This document shows, piece by piece, positions 10,291 through 23,325 of a DNA stretch of 64,000 bases; positions within the stretch are counted from its first letter, which is position 1, and each line of letters begins with the position of its first letter. The stretch is taken from positions 124,001-188,000 of the forward strand of contig JBAJFG010000016.1 of the NCBI GenBank assembly GCA_037903475.1, written 5' to 3'. The translations under genes were made by a program, and so were the position numbers. The notes beneath the pieces are model-generated. The model did no database searches and was not told where the DNA came from. It worked only from the letters and a program-made list of their open reading frames with translations. This DNA is from Ancylostoma caninum (taxonomy: Eukaryota; Nematoda; Chromadorea; Rhabditida; Ancylostomatidae).

Positions 10291-13200
10291 TCAGTTATCA
10301 TCGTATTCCACCGGTTCATCGCAATCAGCGAAAGAGAAGATAATAGGATTGCCATCTTTGTCGAGCTGAAATATCCAGAAATTAACATATTTGGGGATAT
10401 TAACGCTCAATGAATGGGTGAAAATAGCACATACCTTTACAGGAACGTCAAGATTGATAGGTCCAACAGCCTTGCTCATTCTGTCCCTCTCCTCATCAGT
10501 AAGGGTCGACTTGACATGCAAAAAGTCCACCTTGCGCAGAAATTCGTCGGCATCACGCTGAACGTATGTGTTATACCCTTTTAAACGTCGGATTATCGTA
10601 CTTAAGACGAACTGTATCGGAAACTATCCAAAAAAATGAAAACTGCAGAAAAAGAACCTTGTCAAGAAATACTTGATCTCCTAGAAACAAAAATAAAAAA
10701 GGCGCAAGAACGTGAAATGAAAAGGAAACATCAAGAAAATGTTGATCATGCAGACTTTTGCATCTTGTTCCTTTACTTACACAACCTGAAAGATCTAACC
10801 AATTCAATTACCTTCACATCCGTCGATTGAGTAGATGATGCCAGCTGATGTATGGGAGCAACAAGATCATGATAAACTACGGAGTCTTCCAAGAAAGGAG
10901 CAAAATATGCCAGCGAATCGCGCATCTGAACAAATAACGTTACAGACTCAAAAAATACTGATTCCGAAGTAAATTACCTTGTAAAATGACGTATCCGAGA
11001 GAGGGACTTGTGAGATGAAGTATGAGAAATAGTGTGCGATGTGTTGATTATTTGCTGTAGCTTCGCGGCTAAAATAAGAGTGAACAATAAGACGTGAAGA
11101 ATTGTGAAGAAATAAAATATGCACCTGTTGCAGAACTCAAATCTTGAGCACATTTTCTCGACGACGGTATCCAGGGGTTTATCCACAATTAAAGGGAGCA
11201 ATTTCCTGAAATGACATTGGGAAGCAAGTGTCGGTTAGATGTGGCACTTCCAATGGACGTCCATTGATTAACGTATCTGTCTCTAACGTGTCAATAAATG
11301 AAACTATTGTCACTGTATAGTATGAAGAGATAAAAAGACCAAAAATTCCGCAGGTGATGTCCTCAAAGATAGGGCAATAACTTCAAAATGTGAGCTTTTT
11401 TCCAACAATGTGAGAGGAAATTCAGGCAAATCATACGTACTGAACCTGTTCTCAGCCTGACTACTAGTACCCTAAACTCCTATTTTTCTCTTTTACATAC
11501 AATTCCTTGAGTTGACAGTGTATAGACTCATAGAGCGATCCTTAAACTTTTCACCAGCCGTCAGACATCAATGTTAATGCATTCATAGAGCTGGTATGAG
11601 TCCACGAATAAGCAGAAAGTAAAAACAAACAAATTACAAAAGTCATACTGGACAATGTCTTTGAAGTCACTCAGCGGAACTTCCTTCTCCCAACGACAGA
11701 CGCGACAGATCAAATCAGGCATTACATTCACTAGCAAATTGCCCTGAAAAAACGCTATCGTACTGAAGTGTTTCCATGAATTTAGAAATGAAGATAGAAA
11801 AAAAAACGATTTATTTCTTGGATATCACATCACCTGCTCTCTTCTCTTGTATAATTAGCCGGGCCTTAATTAAACTTAACTGCCTATTTCACTGGGGAGG
11901 CAAGATGCTCATCGCCGAATTTTTCTTTTCGTTCAAAAATAAGCCGACGCTTACCTTCAAAGAAATTTCATAGAAAAGCTTCTTCGCCAGAGCCATCACC
12001 TCGCGGTAACTGGTTTGCACTTCTTGAGAAGGATCAGCAGTATCATTCGACGGCTTCTTTTTAAGCATACAGAGAGCAACGTTCGACAGAGTACCTCTTG
12101 GCTGAAGAGAAATCATGGCCTATTTCGGTAGATTGAATAAAAAAAAAATGAAATTGCAATACTATTGCAACATACTTTCAGAATATCACGCGTAAGCATC
12201 TGTGTGAGGTAAAGTAGAGCAGTGATTTTCACATTCACGTCCTTATCGATAGGCCTGAAATTGAATAGGATTCATCTGAAGAACCAAATAATGAAAAAAT
12301 GCCCTTACATGTCAAATAAGAACAAAGCATGACGATCGAGCATAGAAGGAAAGCGTTGCATGACATCAACAGCAGCAACCAGAAGGTACTCTCTCATATC
12401 AGCATCCGGATGACAACATGTGAAGGTAAGGAAAAGCGAACTTGCTCTTTCCGTAAACTGAGGGCTGAAATGGTGTGGATAAGGTGAAATCCATGAAAAA
12501 TGTGGCAAGAAGCTTGAACAAACCAGATCAACAGGAATTTGCTGAATGCTCTCAAAGCAGCATCCGCGATTGGTTTCGGAATATTTGGATGGCGAATGAA
12601 GTATACAACCATCGTCAGGCATCTGCCCAAGACACCATCCTTGCGCAACAGACGTGACTCCAGCAATTCCACAGTTCGAGTTCGGATCAGTTCGTCAGTA
12701 GAGGGTCCTATAAGAAAGTACTGGTTAATATTCTAGTTCCTACGTAGCAAAATTAGTCCTAAACGAAAGGAATAACTCTACAATCCTTCAAGATGGAACT
12801 GAAACACTGTGCAAGCCTATTTTTTGATACCTATCACCGTTTTGTTCTAGGTAACACCTACAAATTCGAGTAAAATGCCCCGGAATGCATGCTCTTCCTC
12901 CAGCATTACCGAATGAGCAGATCGCATAGTGCAGCTACACAAAAAGAAACAAATTAGAGCCTATGATCCAAACCCTGAATTTCTCTTTTTTTCAAGTGCT
13001 CTTTAAAAAAAAAAACGAAAACTTACGATTCGACTCATCATCTTCGTCTTCTTCTTCAGCTGATTCAGGCACGGACGTCTCAGAACGCTCAGATTCGACC
13101 TCTGTCTTATCAGTCTTTACAGAATCAGTTGATTTTGATTTTATAGCAGCAATGGTCCTAGCAAAGATTCCCTCTCGATAAGCAAAATCCATCTCGATAT

Positions 13201-16200
13201 CAGTATGCTCCTTTTTGTAGTCTGGATAAGGCTCGGTAGCCTCTTCTAACTCCTACAAAACGTAATTGCAACTTAGCTACAAAGTACTCCATGAAAACGA
13301 TGCGAAAAAAAAAAACACAAACCTCTGCAGCCTTATCATCCAGTTGCATTGCACGTTTCAGTAACTTGGGAAAATTGTTGTCAACATAAGTGAGGGTGCC
13401 CTCAACAATCTAAAAGGTTGTTGTTGGGAGAACTCTCCAATAAACACGACTGTTTCTAAGAAATTCACTTAGCACGTGAACAGAAAGATGAAATTGTCAC
13501 CTCAGCAACCAACATTAGGGCACGCTCATTCGTTCTTTGCCAGGCCACACATAAATATTGCCTGAAAAGATTGCGTAGAATGGACAAGAATGCCCCAACC
13601 GCATTCCTACTCCCTTCGAAAACGCGAATGGTAATTCGAGAAACGATTAAACCGCCACGCACTTTCGTTTCTTGATCAATTCCCGGTTGATCCCCATCGG
13701 GACTTTTCCAGACTCTTCCCACTCAGCAAACGAAATGAGCGCTTCGCTACTGCGTTGAGCATACCATAATCCCTAAACCAAAAAACGTATGCAATTCGTC
13801 TAATTCAACTATTGAATTCAGAAGAATCATGGATACCTTTGCAAGGATTCTTGAAATTAGATAGTCCACATCGGAAGCTATCGAGAATATCGCCTTTACA
13901 CATGTACGCGCACACTTGTACCAATATTCGGATATAGGAGTTCCGTCAGGCAATTTCTCTTCATCATCCGACAGGAATACTGAAATTTTGCCCACTGGAA
14001 ATCACTGTATATACTTTCTCATCACTAACTAGTATTATAACGAAAACAGCGCATACTATTTAGCCTAACATATGAAGTGATAAAACCACGTTAAAAGAAG
14101 ATAGCATATCTCATTAGAAAAGTACCTCTGAAAAACAGATGCTCGATGTCACAGAATATTGAGTCACTAGCTCGCAGGCGATAGCGATAATTTTCTTCCT
14201 CTTTGACAGGATCATCCTATTAAAATAGTCGTTAGAATCATTCAGGTTAACGTAAACCGTACTGTATTAGTGCACCATGTCAATAACTTGGAAATGGGGT
14301 GTTGGTATGGTCCGCTTCAGAACACCAGATGTTCAGAGAGAGATATTAGAGAGGAAAAGAACGTGGGAAAGTGTGCTGTTCCTGGATCGACAGGAGAAAA
14401 GGGCAAAGAGCGGACACAAGTATGCGACTATCGTTGCTCTTGAAAACAAAAACACACACAAATTGGAAGGGATACAAACTTTACTGATAAAAGGGTCAAC
14501 ATTCTATAAAAGGTGAATGAAACACATTGGAACAAGCCAAATGGACACAGAAGGGAGACTAGTCTCGATTAGGTTTAAGTTAAAGTGAAAACGTATTGCG
14601 ATTCCGGACAAATCCAGGAACACATACAGCCCTTAACAATTATAACCTCTGTTGCTCCTCTCTTTATTAGATTTAAGGGACTTTCAACATCTCACCTCAT
14701 TAGCAGGGACTAAATGCGAGATAACTTCCAAAGCAGCACATGCCTCACGCACATCATCCGATTTCAGGCATTTATGCAGCACACGGAAATGCTTGCGCAT
14801 CCCGTAGGGATCAATCCTGAAGGAAAGGCAATACAACTCTTTTCTATTTGCTCATTAAAAAACATGTCAAACCTTGTTATCAACGCAAGAACGGTTAAGG
14901 CGGGACACTTATAAGGAGCTGGCACTTCCGTAATAATCTGGAAACAGTGCAATGACTTTGTAATATGAAAGAAAATTAAGATGAAAAATTCCACAAACAT
15001 TGATTAGATGAGACACAAGCCCTGGAGGGAAACTTGCTTCAGTGAAAGCATGGTAAATTAATTCCTCGATAGCGACACGATCGCCCTTAAAAAAAGGAAG
15101 CAACATCATTCACTGAAGAAAGAAATCAAACTCTGAGGAGTCTCACGTCCTCCTTATCAGTAAGCCTCTCCATCAGACAATTCGCTGTTTCCACAATATC
15201 AACATCTCCTCTCCTGAAAAGATAGAAATGAAGAATAGAAAAGTAGAAGAAAAGGGTATATAAAACTCACAGATTTCTTTTGAGAAACAACATTCTAACA
15301 GTGTTTATGACTTCCGTGGACAAATTCTTATTCCCAGCCGAATACATGCGATACAGAGCAGATGCTGACTTTCTATAATGAGAGCAATTTTAAAATGACA
15401 ATTTGTAGAATCTTTGTTCTAGCTGAATGAACCCACCTGATTTTAAATCTATAACAAGTGGCAAAGAAAGTAACAGCGTAATTGATGTCTGTGAAGCCAC
15501 TTTGCTCCAAAGCTTCCAGGATATGGGGGAAGAGCAAGGTCATTTGCTCGGCAAACAGCATCTTCTCCTGAAAAAAAAGATAATGCCAGCAGACGGAAGA
15601 AATCTAACTATAGTAGAATGACAGCAACTAGGAGTATGAAATTACCCAGAGCGAGGCACCTTGGCTACCGCCTTCTAAAGCAAACGTCAACAATCGGGAC
15701 CCGTGCGCACGCGCGAAGCCGCCTGCGATGCGGTCATCAGTTAATGCTGAGGCTTAGGCCATCTCCTTGCCCTCTGCTTGGGACTTGCTATATCAGAGTT
15801 GGCCAAGCGCACGCCTTCTTATGACATTCTCGATGCCATAGATCGTAATAGAGTAAATCCAGGATTTAAATGGAGCCAAAATTTTCCTTAGACTATACCT
15901 GTACAACATTAACCGCCCTCTCGGCACGATCCATGTTCTCTTCGAAAGCAGCTCCCATTTCCTCCAGACGATCTTGCCCAAAAGAGTCACCTATGTGGCC
16001 CATGTTCATTGTGATATAATAGCGACGGAACTCATTAATCAGTTCTTCAACAAGCTGCTCTGTGGGGAGATCCCTGAAAAGAAAATGTTACCAGAGAAGA
16101 AGAGAAGTCAAGAATCAGTGAAACGTACGGGCTGATGTTCTTGAACTTTCCAAGGAAGCACATTTTCGCCAAAACGCACACCACGTCTTCCATACATAAC

Positions 16201-19200
16201 TCTACCATATTTACCATCATTACGATGATCCTGAATAAAACAAAAAATAGGCAAAGAAGCATAGAATAAGCATCCCCAGTAACCAGCATAAGAGAAAAAA
16301 AACAGGAAGTGAGAGAAGAGGAATACAGCTTGAACCTATTCTTATCTGAAGACAAGAAAGGACGCTCACTTTTCCAGTGGTTGTTCAACGAGGTCATCGC
16401 TGTTTTCGTCGTACTTCTTTGTTTCTATGACATTCGTCAATTCCTCTCGCATTTTATCCACAAACGAATTGAATCGCTCCGTAATCACCTGCACTCCAGG
16501 ACGTTCTAAAGTAATAGCATAAGTTAGAGAAGCATGGACCATCCAAATGACAACCAAAGCAGCAAAAACCTGGATCAATCGCTTCAATATTTTGCATGAA
16601 GTCCGCCAAATTACTACAAGCTTTGCTTAGAGCATCAAAATTCAGCTGCAATTACAAATATAAGTGAGTTCAACGAAATTCAGAGGAGAACTGAGGGAAA
16701 AAAGACTTACTTCCTTTCCATATGGGCCAAGAAGAAGGTAAAGGACGAGGAACTGCATAGCCAGCTTACGCGCATTAGCTGACTTCTCAGTCTTGAGTCG
16801 TTCAGCTAAAATAAGATCCTGAAGCCTGAGATGAAACACTGTTTTAAAAAAGGTACGCACTTATTGCATTGAAGATCCCCTTTTTGAGCGAATCGAAGGG
16901 AACTCGGCGAGAATTCGCAATATGTACCCAGAAATTTAGCACATTTAGGCGCACTTGTGGATTTGTGTCTTCCAGAAAATCCTGAAGAAAAAGCAAATGA
17001 GAAGAGTGTAACCAATGTTATTATCCATAGAAAAGACCCCAGCAAACTCACCAGGAGGCAGTCAGTCATGATTGTGTAACTGTTGTAGACGCTTGATCCT
17101 GGACGCACATGGTTTGGAGCCAATAACTCGTTACTGCAGATGTTGTGGCAAAACGCTTCCAGGATAGCGGTACGGAGAGCTGGTGGCTATAAAGGAATGG
17201 AGTACATTACATAAGGCGCCTGCTTCACTTCGTGTCACGTCGCTGTCACTCAAACAATATCGATTTTGATAGCTATTGATTATTTGTGGCTCGCGCAGCA
17301 GCAGCAATTCTCCGTCCAAAATCGACAGATATCGGAATCGATTTAGCTGCGACAATGACAGCGAGGCAGGGTGCTATATTTCACGAGGAGTATGGCAACA
17401 GCCCCATAGAAATTCTGAGGACATTCGATATGGATATATTCTCTTGGTAGACAATCCAGCTGAGATTCATATGATTGAGATTCATATGTTTTTTTTTTCT
17501 TGGTTCTTCGAATGGTTTGCGTGATTCCATGAAGACTCCTTATGTTTTTTTTCTCTATTAATACCGAAATTGGATCCTTCACAGTAGTTTGACTTTTAAA
17601 ACTGACTAAAAAATTGAACTGTAGAACGAAAGTATAGTGGAACAGTAAAACAGATACAGAAATGGGTGAGCCAAGCATTCCATATACTTTGTTTGTTTTC
17701 ACGGATATCTGCCAAAAAGTTAGCTAGGTGCCAACATAACTCGAAGCTGTACTAGAAAAAAAATGATATATCCTGAGTAAAACCCACGTCAAAGTTGAGA
17801 GCATGCGCTGCCTGCGAGCAATGATCCAGAAATACTTCTGGAGCACGCTGCGACAACTTCTGAACCAACAGAACAAACGGTCTAGGTAATGTCACCGAAC
17901 CGGAGGTTTCTCGTGGAACCAATCTCCACATGCGCATCAACATGACGGATAACATCTGGTCGTGCATTCTACCTAAAAAGGTGCACTTAAGAAATATCTT
18001 AGGTGTCGGCTGTCAATAAAGCACAGAATGACAGACCAGGCTCAGAGAACTTCTCAACGAGATCGACAAAAGGGTACTCAGAACGGGCATCCTTCAAATA
18101 GTCAAACTTCATAGTTGCATCGACCAATTCTTCAGCGAATGCTGAAAGGAGTAGAATTGAGGCTTACAGAGATGTTCATCAGCGTGCCTCTAAGGAAATC
18201 TAGGAATCGTTTCCTGTAAATGATTGAAGGATGCAAATCGCATGATTATGACACGAAAGCTTGTGCTAAACAATTTTTTTAAAAGCAACAACTCCATATC
18301 AGCAATGGGTCAATTCATGAAAAACTTACGCATTTCAATGCAGAACACTCACGGAGCCTTATCTATGGCAAAACACGCAAAGAATCCACTAAAACCCACA
18401 GTTTTCCTAGCCTTATGCAATACCTAAGCCCAGGCGGAATAAAAATTTTTAATTATCTATGGGGCTAAAACGGAATCAGAATAAAGAAAAAATGAACTTA
18501 CAGTTAGCAAAATCGAATCCTATACAAATAGGGCGCATGTGAGTGAGCAGCTTCACAAGGTCCTCCTTCGCATTCTTCTTCGAAAAGCGCGGATGGGATG
18601 CGAATTTTAGAATGATCGTGGAAAAACATCTTAAGATACATAACTCTCAATTAAGGTGCAAAATTGGTAGAGAGCTTTAGGATAGGAACCCACCTAAGAA
18701 GCTCGGGGTCCAGCCTTGGCGGACGCGAAAGGAATTGTATCGCGTGCTCAATGACTTCGCCATTACCACGTGAGATGTTAAGGCAGCAGATGAAGTCGAT
18801 CATTTCCAGCACCTTCAAGCAGGTAAAGAACGGAATCTTCACAAAAAAAAAGCTCCAAGTAGAGAAGGCGCTACTACCCACCTGGTTCCTGACTTTGTTC
18901 CATGTTTCAAAGCCTTCATCAGACATGTTTTCATCAACAATAACGTCCTCGTCAAGGTCGGAATCATCATCATTAGCCACTTGGACGCCAATTTCTTGAT
19001 AAGACCTGAAGTAAGTAACCAGTAAGTGCGGTTCCTATCACATGAAAAAGCTGTCGAAGAGCAGAGCGCAACATCTTTGATAAGAGCAGTAGATAGAAAA
19101 AACACTACTTGACATTTCCAACTGCTAACACCATAGTATACAAAAGAACTACGTTGTCAAGCGCATTGTATCACCACCCACCTCTTCACAGCAATATCTT

Positions 19201-20676
19201 CCAGGCGAAGGACAAGATTTTTGATCAGGTAAACGAGCATTTCCATGATTTCGATCCGATCGGCACAAGTATCTTTCATCTGTAAAATATTAATCGAATT
19301 CATGGTCCGGATAAGTATATCTATAATTCAGGAGGGTGATCCGTTGAAAGCGAAATTGCACATACGTTTTCCGGCAAATTGTCTCCGACACTGGCCACAT
19401 GGCACACGGTGTTGACCAGGTCCGGCTTGAACGTATTAAAGGCTGGAAACAAGAGTGTCTCGTTTTCCGTGTAACTAAGAGAAGAAATAAGATCACGAAC
19501 CTTGAAGCAGTAACTCAATCAGCTCCAGCCACATATCCCATTTCCTGATCTTGCCATCGCTCCTAGGATAGGAACTATGAATATGAATAAACGATTAAGA
19601 CTATTGCAGTATACCTCGAAATGTGGTAGAATTCATCGAAAAAGGTGTGGATCTCGAAATAATCTCCATCGTCAACGAATCTATCGAATCCTGCAGAAAA
19701 AAAAGGTTGGTTCGTTTCGCGAGCCACAAATGGATTACTACTCCAAAAGTAGACATCAAATGGAAATTTCTGAAGAAGCAATATTTGTTCAGGAAGTTAG
19801 TTGAGTAATACGAGTAAAACAACTTTGTAACACGGTCAAATTTGGTGAGGATAAGGAGTCGCCATCTCCCCCTCCCTTCAGCTGACGAAAATAGGATCCC
19901 CTGCTCATGAATTTCTACCCCTGCGAAACGATCCCTCCTCTTGTGAATCTATCATCATAAGTTTGATCTTATTCATGGGTCCAGATTGACGAAATTTGCA
20001 TTGAATTGTTATGGAAAGCGTATGTTCTACGGTGCCGCGCCAATCGTATAGTAAACCTATTACTTTATCGCTGTTTGTTCAGCTTTATTGAATCAAAATT
20101 AGCACATGCACTAAATAAACTGAAAGAAATGAAATTATGACGAATATCACGCAGCAACTGGTGGAAGAGCGAACCTAATTCGCAATAAAGATATGATATC
20201 GGTTCCTCAGGCTACCAATATTTAGAGTGGAGGCAAATTCAAACTTCATGCGTTTCAGAACTCGTCTTAGTACTAAGGAAAGGTCGGAGAGATTCAGAGA
20301 AGTGAGAAAATTCTTCCGGAGGATAACGAATTTGCCATAACAGCCAACCTCTAATCGCTCTGCGTGCTTCCTCCAATGAGATATCATTCTTGACAACAAA
20401 TTTGTACACAGTCTCATACATTAAGTCCTCGTCGCTGCTGGGAATCGCAAATCTGAGGAGGAAATAGATAACGCCTGAGTGAAAATGTGAGCACTGATCC
20501 AGAGAATGTCAAATCCAACGTGTCACTAACCTCTTACTGTCAACTCCAATATGATCAGCTCTCTCCTCATCTTCTACCTGTTCCTCGGCTTCTTCATCCG
20601 AACTTTCGTCGACTCCCTCAGCGACTTGAACTTCCTGTTCTGGGTTCTCGGGTCCACTTTCGTCGGAATCCCCCAT
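10291..20676 (-). CDS. dpy-28: Condensin I HEAT subunit CAP-D2 (DPY-28 family)
   Basis: CAP-D2 is a non-SMC HEAT-repeat subunit of condensin I, which loads on chromosomes and compacts them at mitosis. In C. elegans its orthologue DPY-28 also serves the X-chromosome dosage-compensation condensin. I traced about 41 minus-strand exons, from ATG at 20676 to TGA at 10291, for about 1,550 residues, close to the family length. The N-terminus is very acidic, followed by RFAIPSSDEDL, resembling the family's FxLPLSPEEL start. Diagnostic C-terminal matches are ALAKKLFYEISLKGNLLVN with MPDLICRV (family: ALAKNFFNELSHKGNAIYNL..DIISRL), VVEKMCSRF, and YFISQVPLSDTSFYKMRDSL (family: YCVSQLPLTERGLRKMLDNF). An acidic linker lies at 13027-13252. 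Two junctions are unclear: the end of exon 2 (about 20240-20380) and the join after 13027. The symbol is given by family resemblance only. Confidence 0.9.
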
Positions 20677-22361
20677 AGTGGCTGGTAATTACCTGGCGAA
20701 AATGAACTTTAGGAGAGCGAACAAACCACAATGGAGAAGATTAACGTACAAGATATGCAGTTATGGACTTGAAATAATGAAAAAGCTAAGCATAGCGAAG
20801 AAAACAATGTCATACGAGGGGGGAACGACGAACGAGAATTCAAACATAGTCTCTAAACGCAAGAAAATGTCCAGTGCTGCTTACGAGAACTAGTGAAATA
20901 CGTATTTCAGAGTAGAAATCAGCAGAATTGTAAGAAAAGAGTGGAAACTACGGCGGAAAACAGTTCAAACTTAGAAAATAATTTCACATCCGAAGCTGTT
21001 CCGAATAATTTCGCGGCTTACAACAGCTGTGACGCCGTGACCGCACCGCATTATATTCGCATTGGAGCGCGCTATTTCTGCTCTCCGAAGACTGGCTGCC
21101 ACTCGCTCAACCTTCGCATTCCACTGACAACAACAGAATTTAGGCACAATTTCACACTGCTGGTAGCACCTTCTCTATTGTTTTGAAAGCTCCACAGTTT
21201 TCGTTACAATAACGATGTTATCTATGCTTAATTTAACATAAAAGAAGCGATTGATCCCCATGTTGAATGGAAATATGCTCTTTTCACAGATGAAGCATTT
21301 TAATGCTGTTTGCGATGAATCTGTCCACTATAAACTGCTTTCTAACGCAAAAGCATAGCTGTTCATGTAGGAGAAGTGGAAATAAGGCAAATCTCAAAAG
21401 GGGTCCTCTTCACGAAAGTTATTTTTTGCATGAAATCGTTTCACTAAGTTACCTGCGAGTCTTAACTAGTAGCTGCCCTGATTTCAAGCTCTTATCGTAT
21501 TTGTTTTCTTGTTCATTCTTAATAGTGACTACTCGCACATAGTCTCAACCCGTGAAGTGTTCGTTACGGGACCTGTCGAGGCCCGAACATTGCGCGCCTG
21601 TGAAGTTAACGTGTGTGACCGTCAATACATCGTCAGGACTTGTTTAGAGCGAAGGTTTCTTTTCGCTATTGAGCTTTTTTCATATTTCTAATGTATTCTA
21701 GTCCTATGCAGTCACAATCAACCATAATTCTGAGTTCTTTTCATGATAGAAGATAGTTCTGAAGTTTGTTCTTGATTATCCAGGGATTTTCCATAAGGTA
21801 GGACCTCGAGGCATTAGAATTTTGAGAACTATGCAGGATTGGGTTAACAGTTAAGCTAAGGAGATAGGAAATCTTGACTAAACGTCTTGACAACAGGTAA
21901 CTTTACTGTCAGTGCCATTTTTCCTGGAGCAGCCATCAAACTGTGAGACAACCAGCACTAGGCATAGGAAACTTAGGGAGATCTTCTGGTACAAAGCGGT
22001 ATTCCGACAAAACGAACAAAAAATGAAGGAAGGAACAAGGAGGAGGCAGAGAATGATTTCAAAAACGGTGGAGTCACAGATCAGACGAGCGGCCGCCATC
22101 GGCAGCGGGGTGACACTGCTGGGCCAAGGGAGGGCATCAGTCGATATCCTGACATGTCCGAACATGTCAGTTTGTTGGGTCTCGTTTGGAATGATATGGT
22201 ATGTAGCTTTCAAACTCGTGCGAGCTCATTTCTTTGGTATTGCTTTGTTCCTTATAACCTACGGATGTATTCCTCCGTGTCGCTCTTTCCTACTTTCTTT
22301 TCTTTCCCGTGTTCCTCTCACTATGTGGATTCTGGCTTCCAGGGATACAGTTTTCTTGCAG
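20677..22361. promoter_or_regulatory. Divergent intergenic region (condensin / glutaredoxin-like)
   Basis: This 1.7-kb gap separates two genes transcribed away from each other, so it should hold both promoters. A minus-strand acceptor (..CGCCAG) lies about 16 bases before the condensin ATG and may be its trans-splice site. I found no repeat or recognisable binding site. Open frames here (for example 20893-21186 and the upstream extension of the frame from 21912) have no splice context or family resemblance. Confidence 0.4.
22351..22361 (+). promoter_or_regulatory. Probable spliced-leader trans-splice acceptor
   Basis: TTTTCTTGCAG abuts the ATG at 22362 with no sign of an upstream exon for this gene. 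This is the usual arrangement for SL trans-splicing in nematodes. Confidence 0.55.
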
Positions 22362-22795
22362 ATGTTGTGTCTTTCAAGGGCTCAAACGATAACATCACCA
22401 CTTCTTGGTCGATTTCTCAGTTCACCCTTCTTACAATACTCTACCGGTTCCCAGAAAGTATTCACTCTGTACACCACTGAAAATTGTGGCTTATGCGCGT
22501 ACTTCAAAAATCGCCTGGATGCCTACCGATCGACGAAGAAACCGGACTGGAGTTATGTTGAAAAGGATTTGAAGACGTCGCCGAAAGAAATCTTCGAGGT
22601 TAGCAACTACCCTGCTCCTGTTTCACACTTTTCTACAGTTATTTCCTCATTTTTATGTCATCAATGAAGCAGTTCATGTTTCAGAAGTACAAGCACGACG
22701 TTCCAGTGCTGCTCTACGAAGATAAACTCCTTCTGAAGCATAAATTCAGTGGCAACCGCCTGGAAGACCGTCTGTTGGATATATTCCCCAAGTAG
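22362..22795 (+). CDS. Glutaredoxin-like protein (DUF836/C5orf63-YDR286C type), probably mitochondrial
   Basis: Two exons, 22362-22598 and 22685-22795, join in phase 0 (donor GAG/gttagc, acceptor ttcag/AAG) for about 115 residues. The first 25 residues are rich in Ser, Leu and Arg without acids (MLCLSRAQTITSPLLGRF), as in a mitochondrial presequence. The core VFTLYTTENCGLCAYFKN is a thioredoxin-fold first strand and helix with a CGLC redox motif, then HDVPVLLYEDKLLLKHKFSG holds the cis-Pro strand typical of glutaredoxin-like proteins. The protein ends in LEDRLLDIFPK. These proteins resemble glutaredoxins but their substrate is poorly known. The frame is open upstream to 21912, but that part shows no resemblance, and the acceptor abutting the ATG favours this start. 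Confidence 0.85.
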
Positions 22796-23073
22796 AAAAC
22801 GTGTATGTATTTTTCGCTGTACAAATGTATCTGTGGTGCCTTACCTCTGTTTTTCTGAATATTATCCTTCCTTTATCATAAATTAGGAATTTATCACATT
22901 GCATTAGTACAGTGTAGCTCCTCGCGTGTGTAAAATCCGACTATTGCATGATAAAGTTCTTTTCGTCGTACTCATGATGCACATTCTATGCACGCTTCAT
23001 GCATTCCCCACCTCGTCCGTGAGATAGTGCCATTATTTATTGCAGTGGAAATTAATTTAGGAAAAAAAAAACA
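22796..23073. other. 3' flank of the glutaredoxin-like gene
   Basis: AT-rich sequence, presumably including the 3' UTR. I did not find a canonical AATAAA close to the stop codon. Confidence 0.3.
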
Positions 23074-23325
23074 CTATAAAGGGAATGCAGCCTGCTGTCG
23101 GTTGTTTGAATTGAAATATAATTGCTCATTCAGATGACTGGTTACGGAGAGATGCCTAAGTAGTAGAGAGACGGGGAAGTGCCCAGGTCTCTTTTCGCCT
23201 TCTCCATATTTCCATAGCGCTTTGTCTATTAGAGATACATCCGAAAACATATGAGAAAATAGCATATCTTGAGAAGCGCTATTGAAATCACCCTCGAAGA
23301 ATAACCGCACCGCCACGGAAGCTTT
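23074..23325 (-). pseudogene. Possible relic of an endonuclease/phosphatase-fold (GDFN) gene
   Basis: Behind a good acceptor (ggatttgcag) the minus strand is open for about 80 residues and includes FFEGDFNSASQDMLFSHMFS. GDFN followed by D..L and a later hydrophobic-D is typical of the endonuclease/exonuclease/phosphatase fold (CCR4, nocturnin, LINE endonucleases). No other exons or catalytic motifs were found nearby, so this is a fragment, a relic or chance. Confidence 0.2.

Noticed and set aside
8784..10291. Operon of the condensin and zinc-finger genes
   Set aside because: They share a strand but are 1.5 kb apart; nematode operon spacing is typically around 100 bases, and no SL2-type context is visible.
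21912..22361. Long open frame upstream of and in frame with the glutaredoxin-like exon
   Set aside because: The first 150 codons show no family resemblance, and an acceptor abuts the ATG at 22362, so I take the later start.
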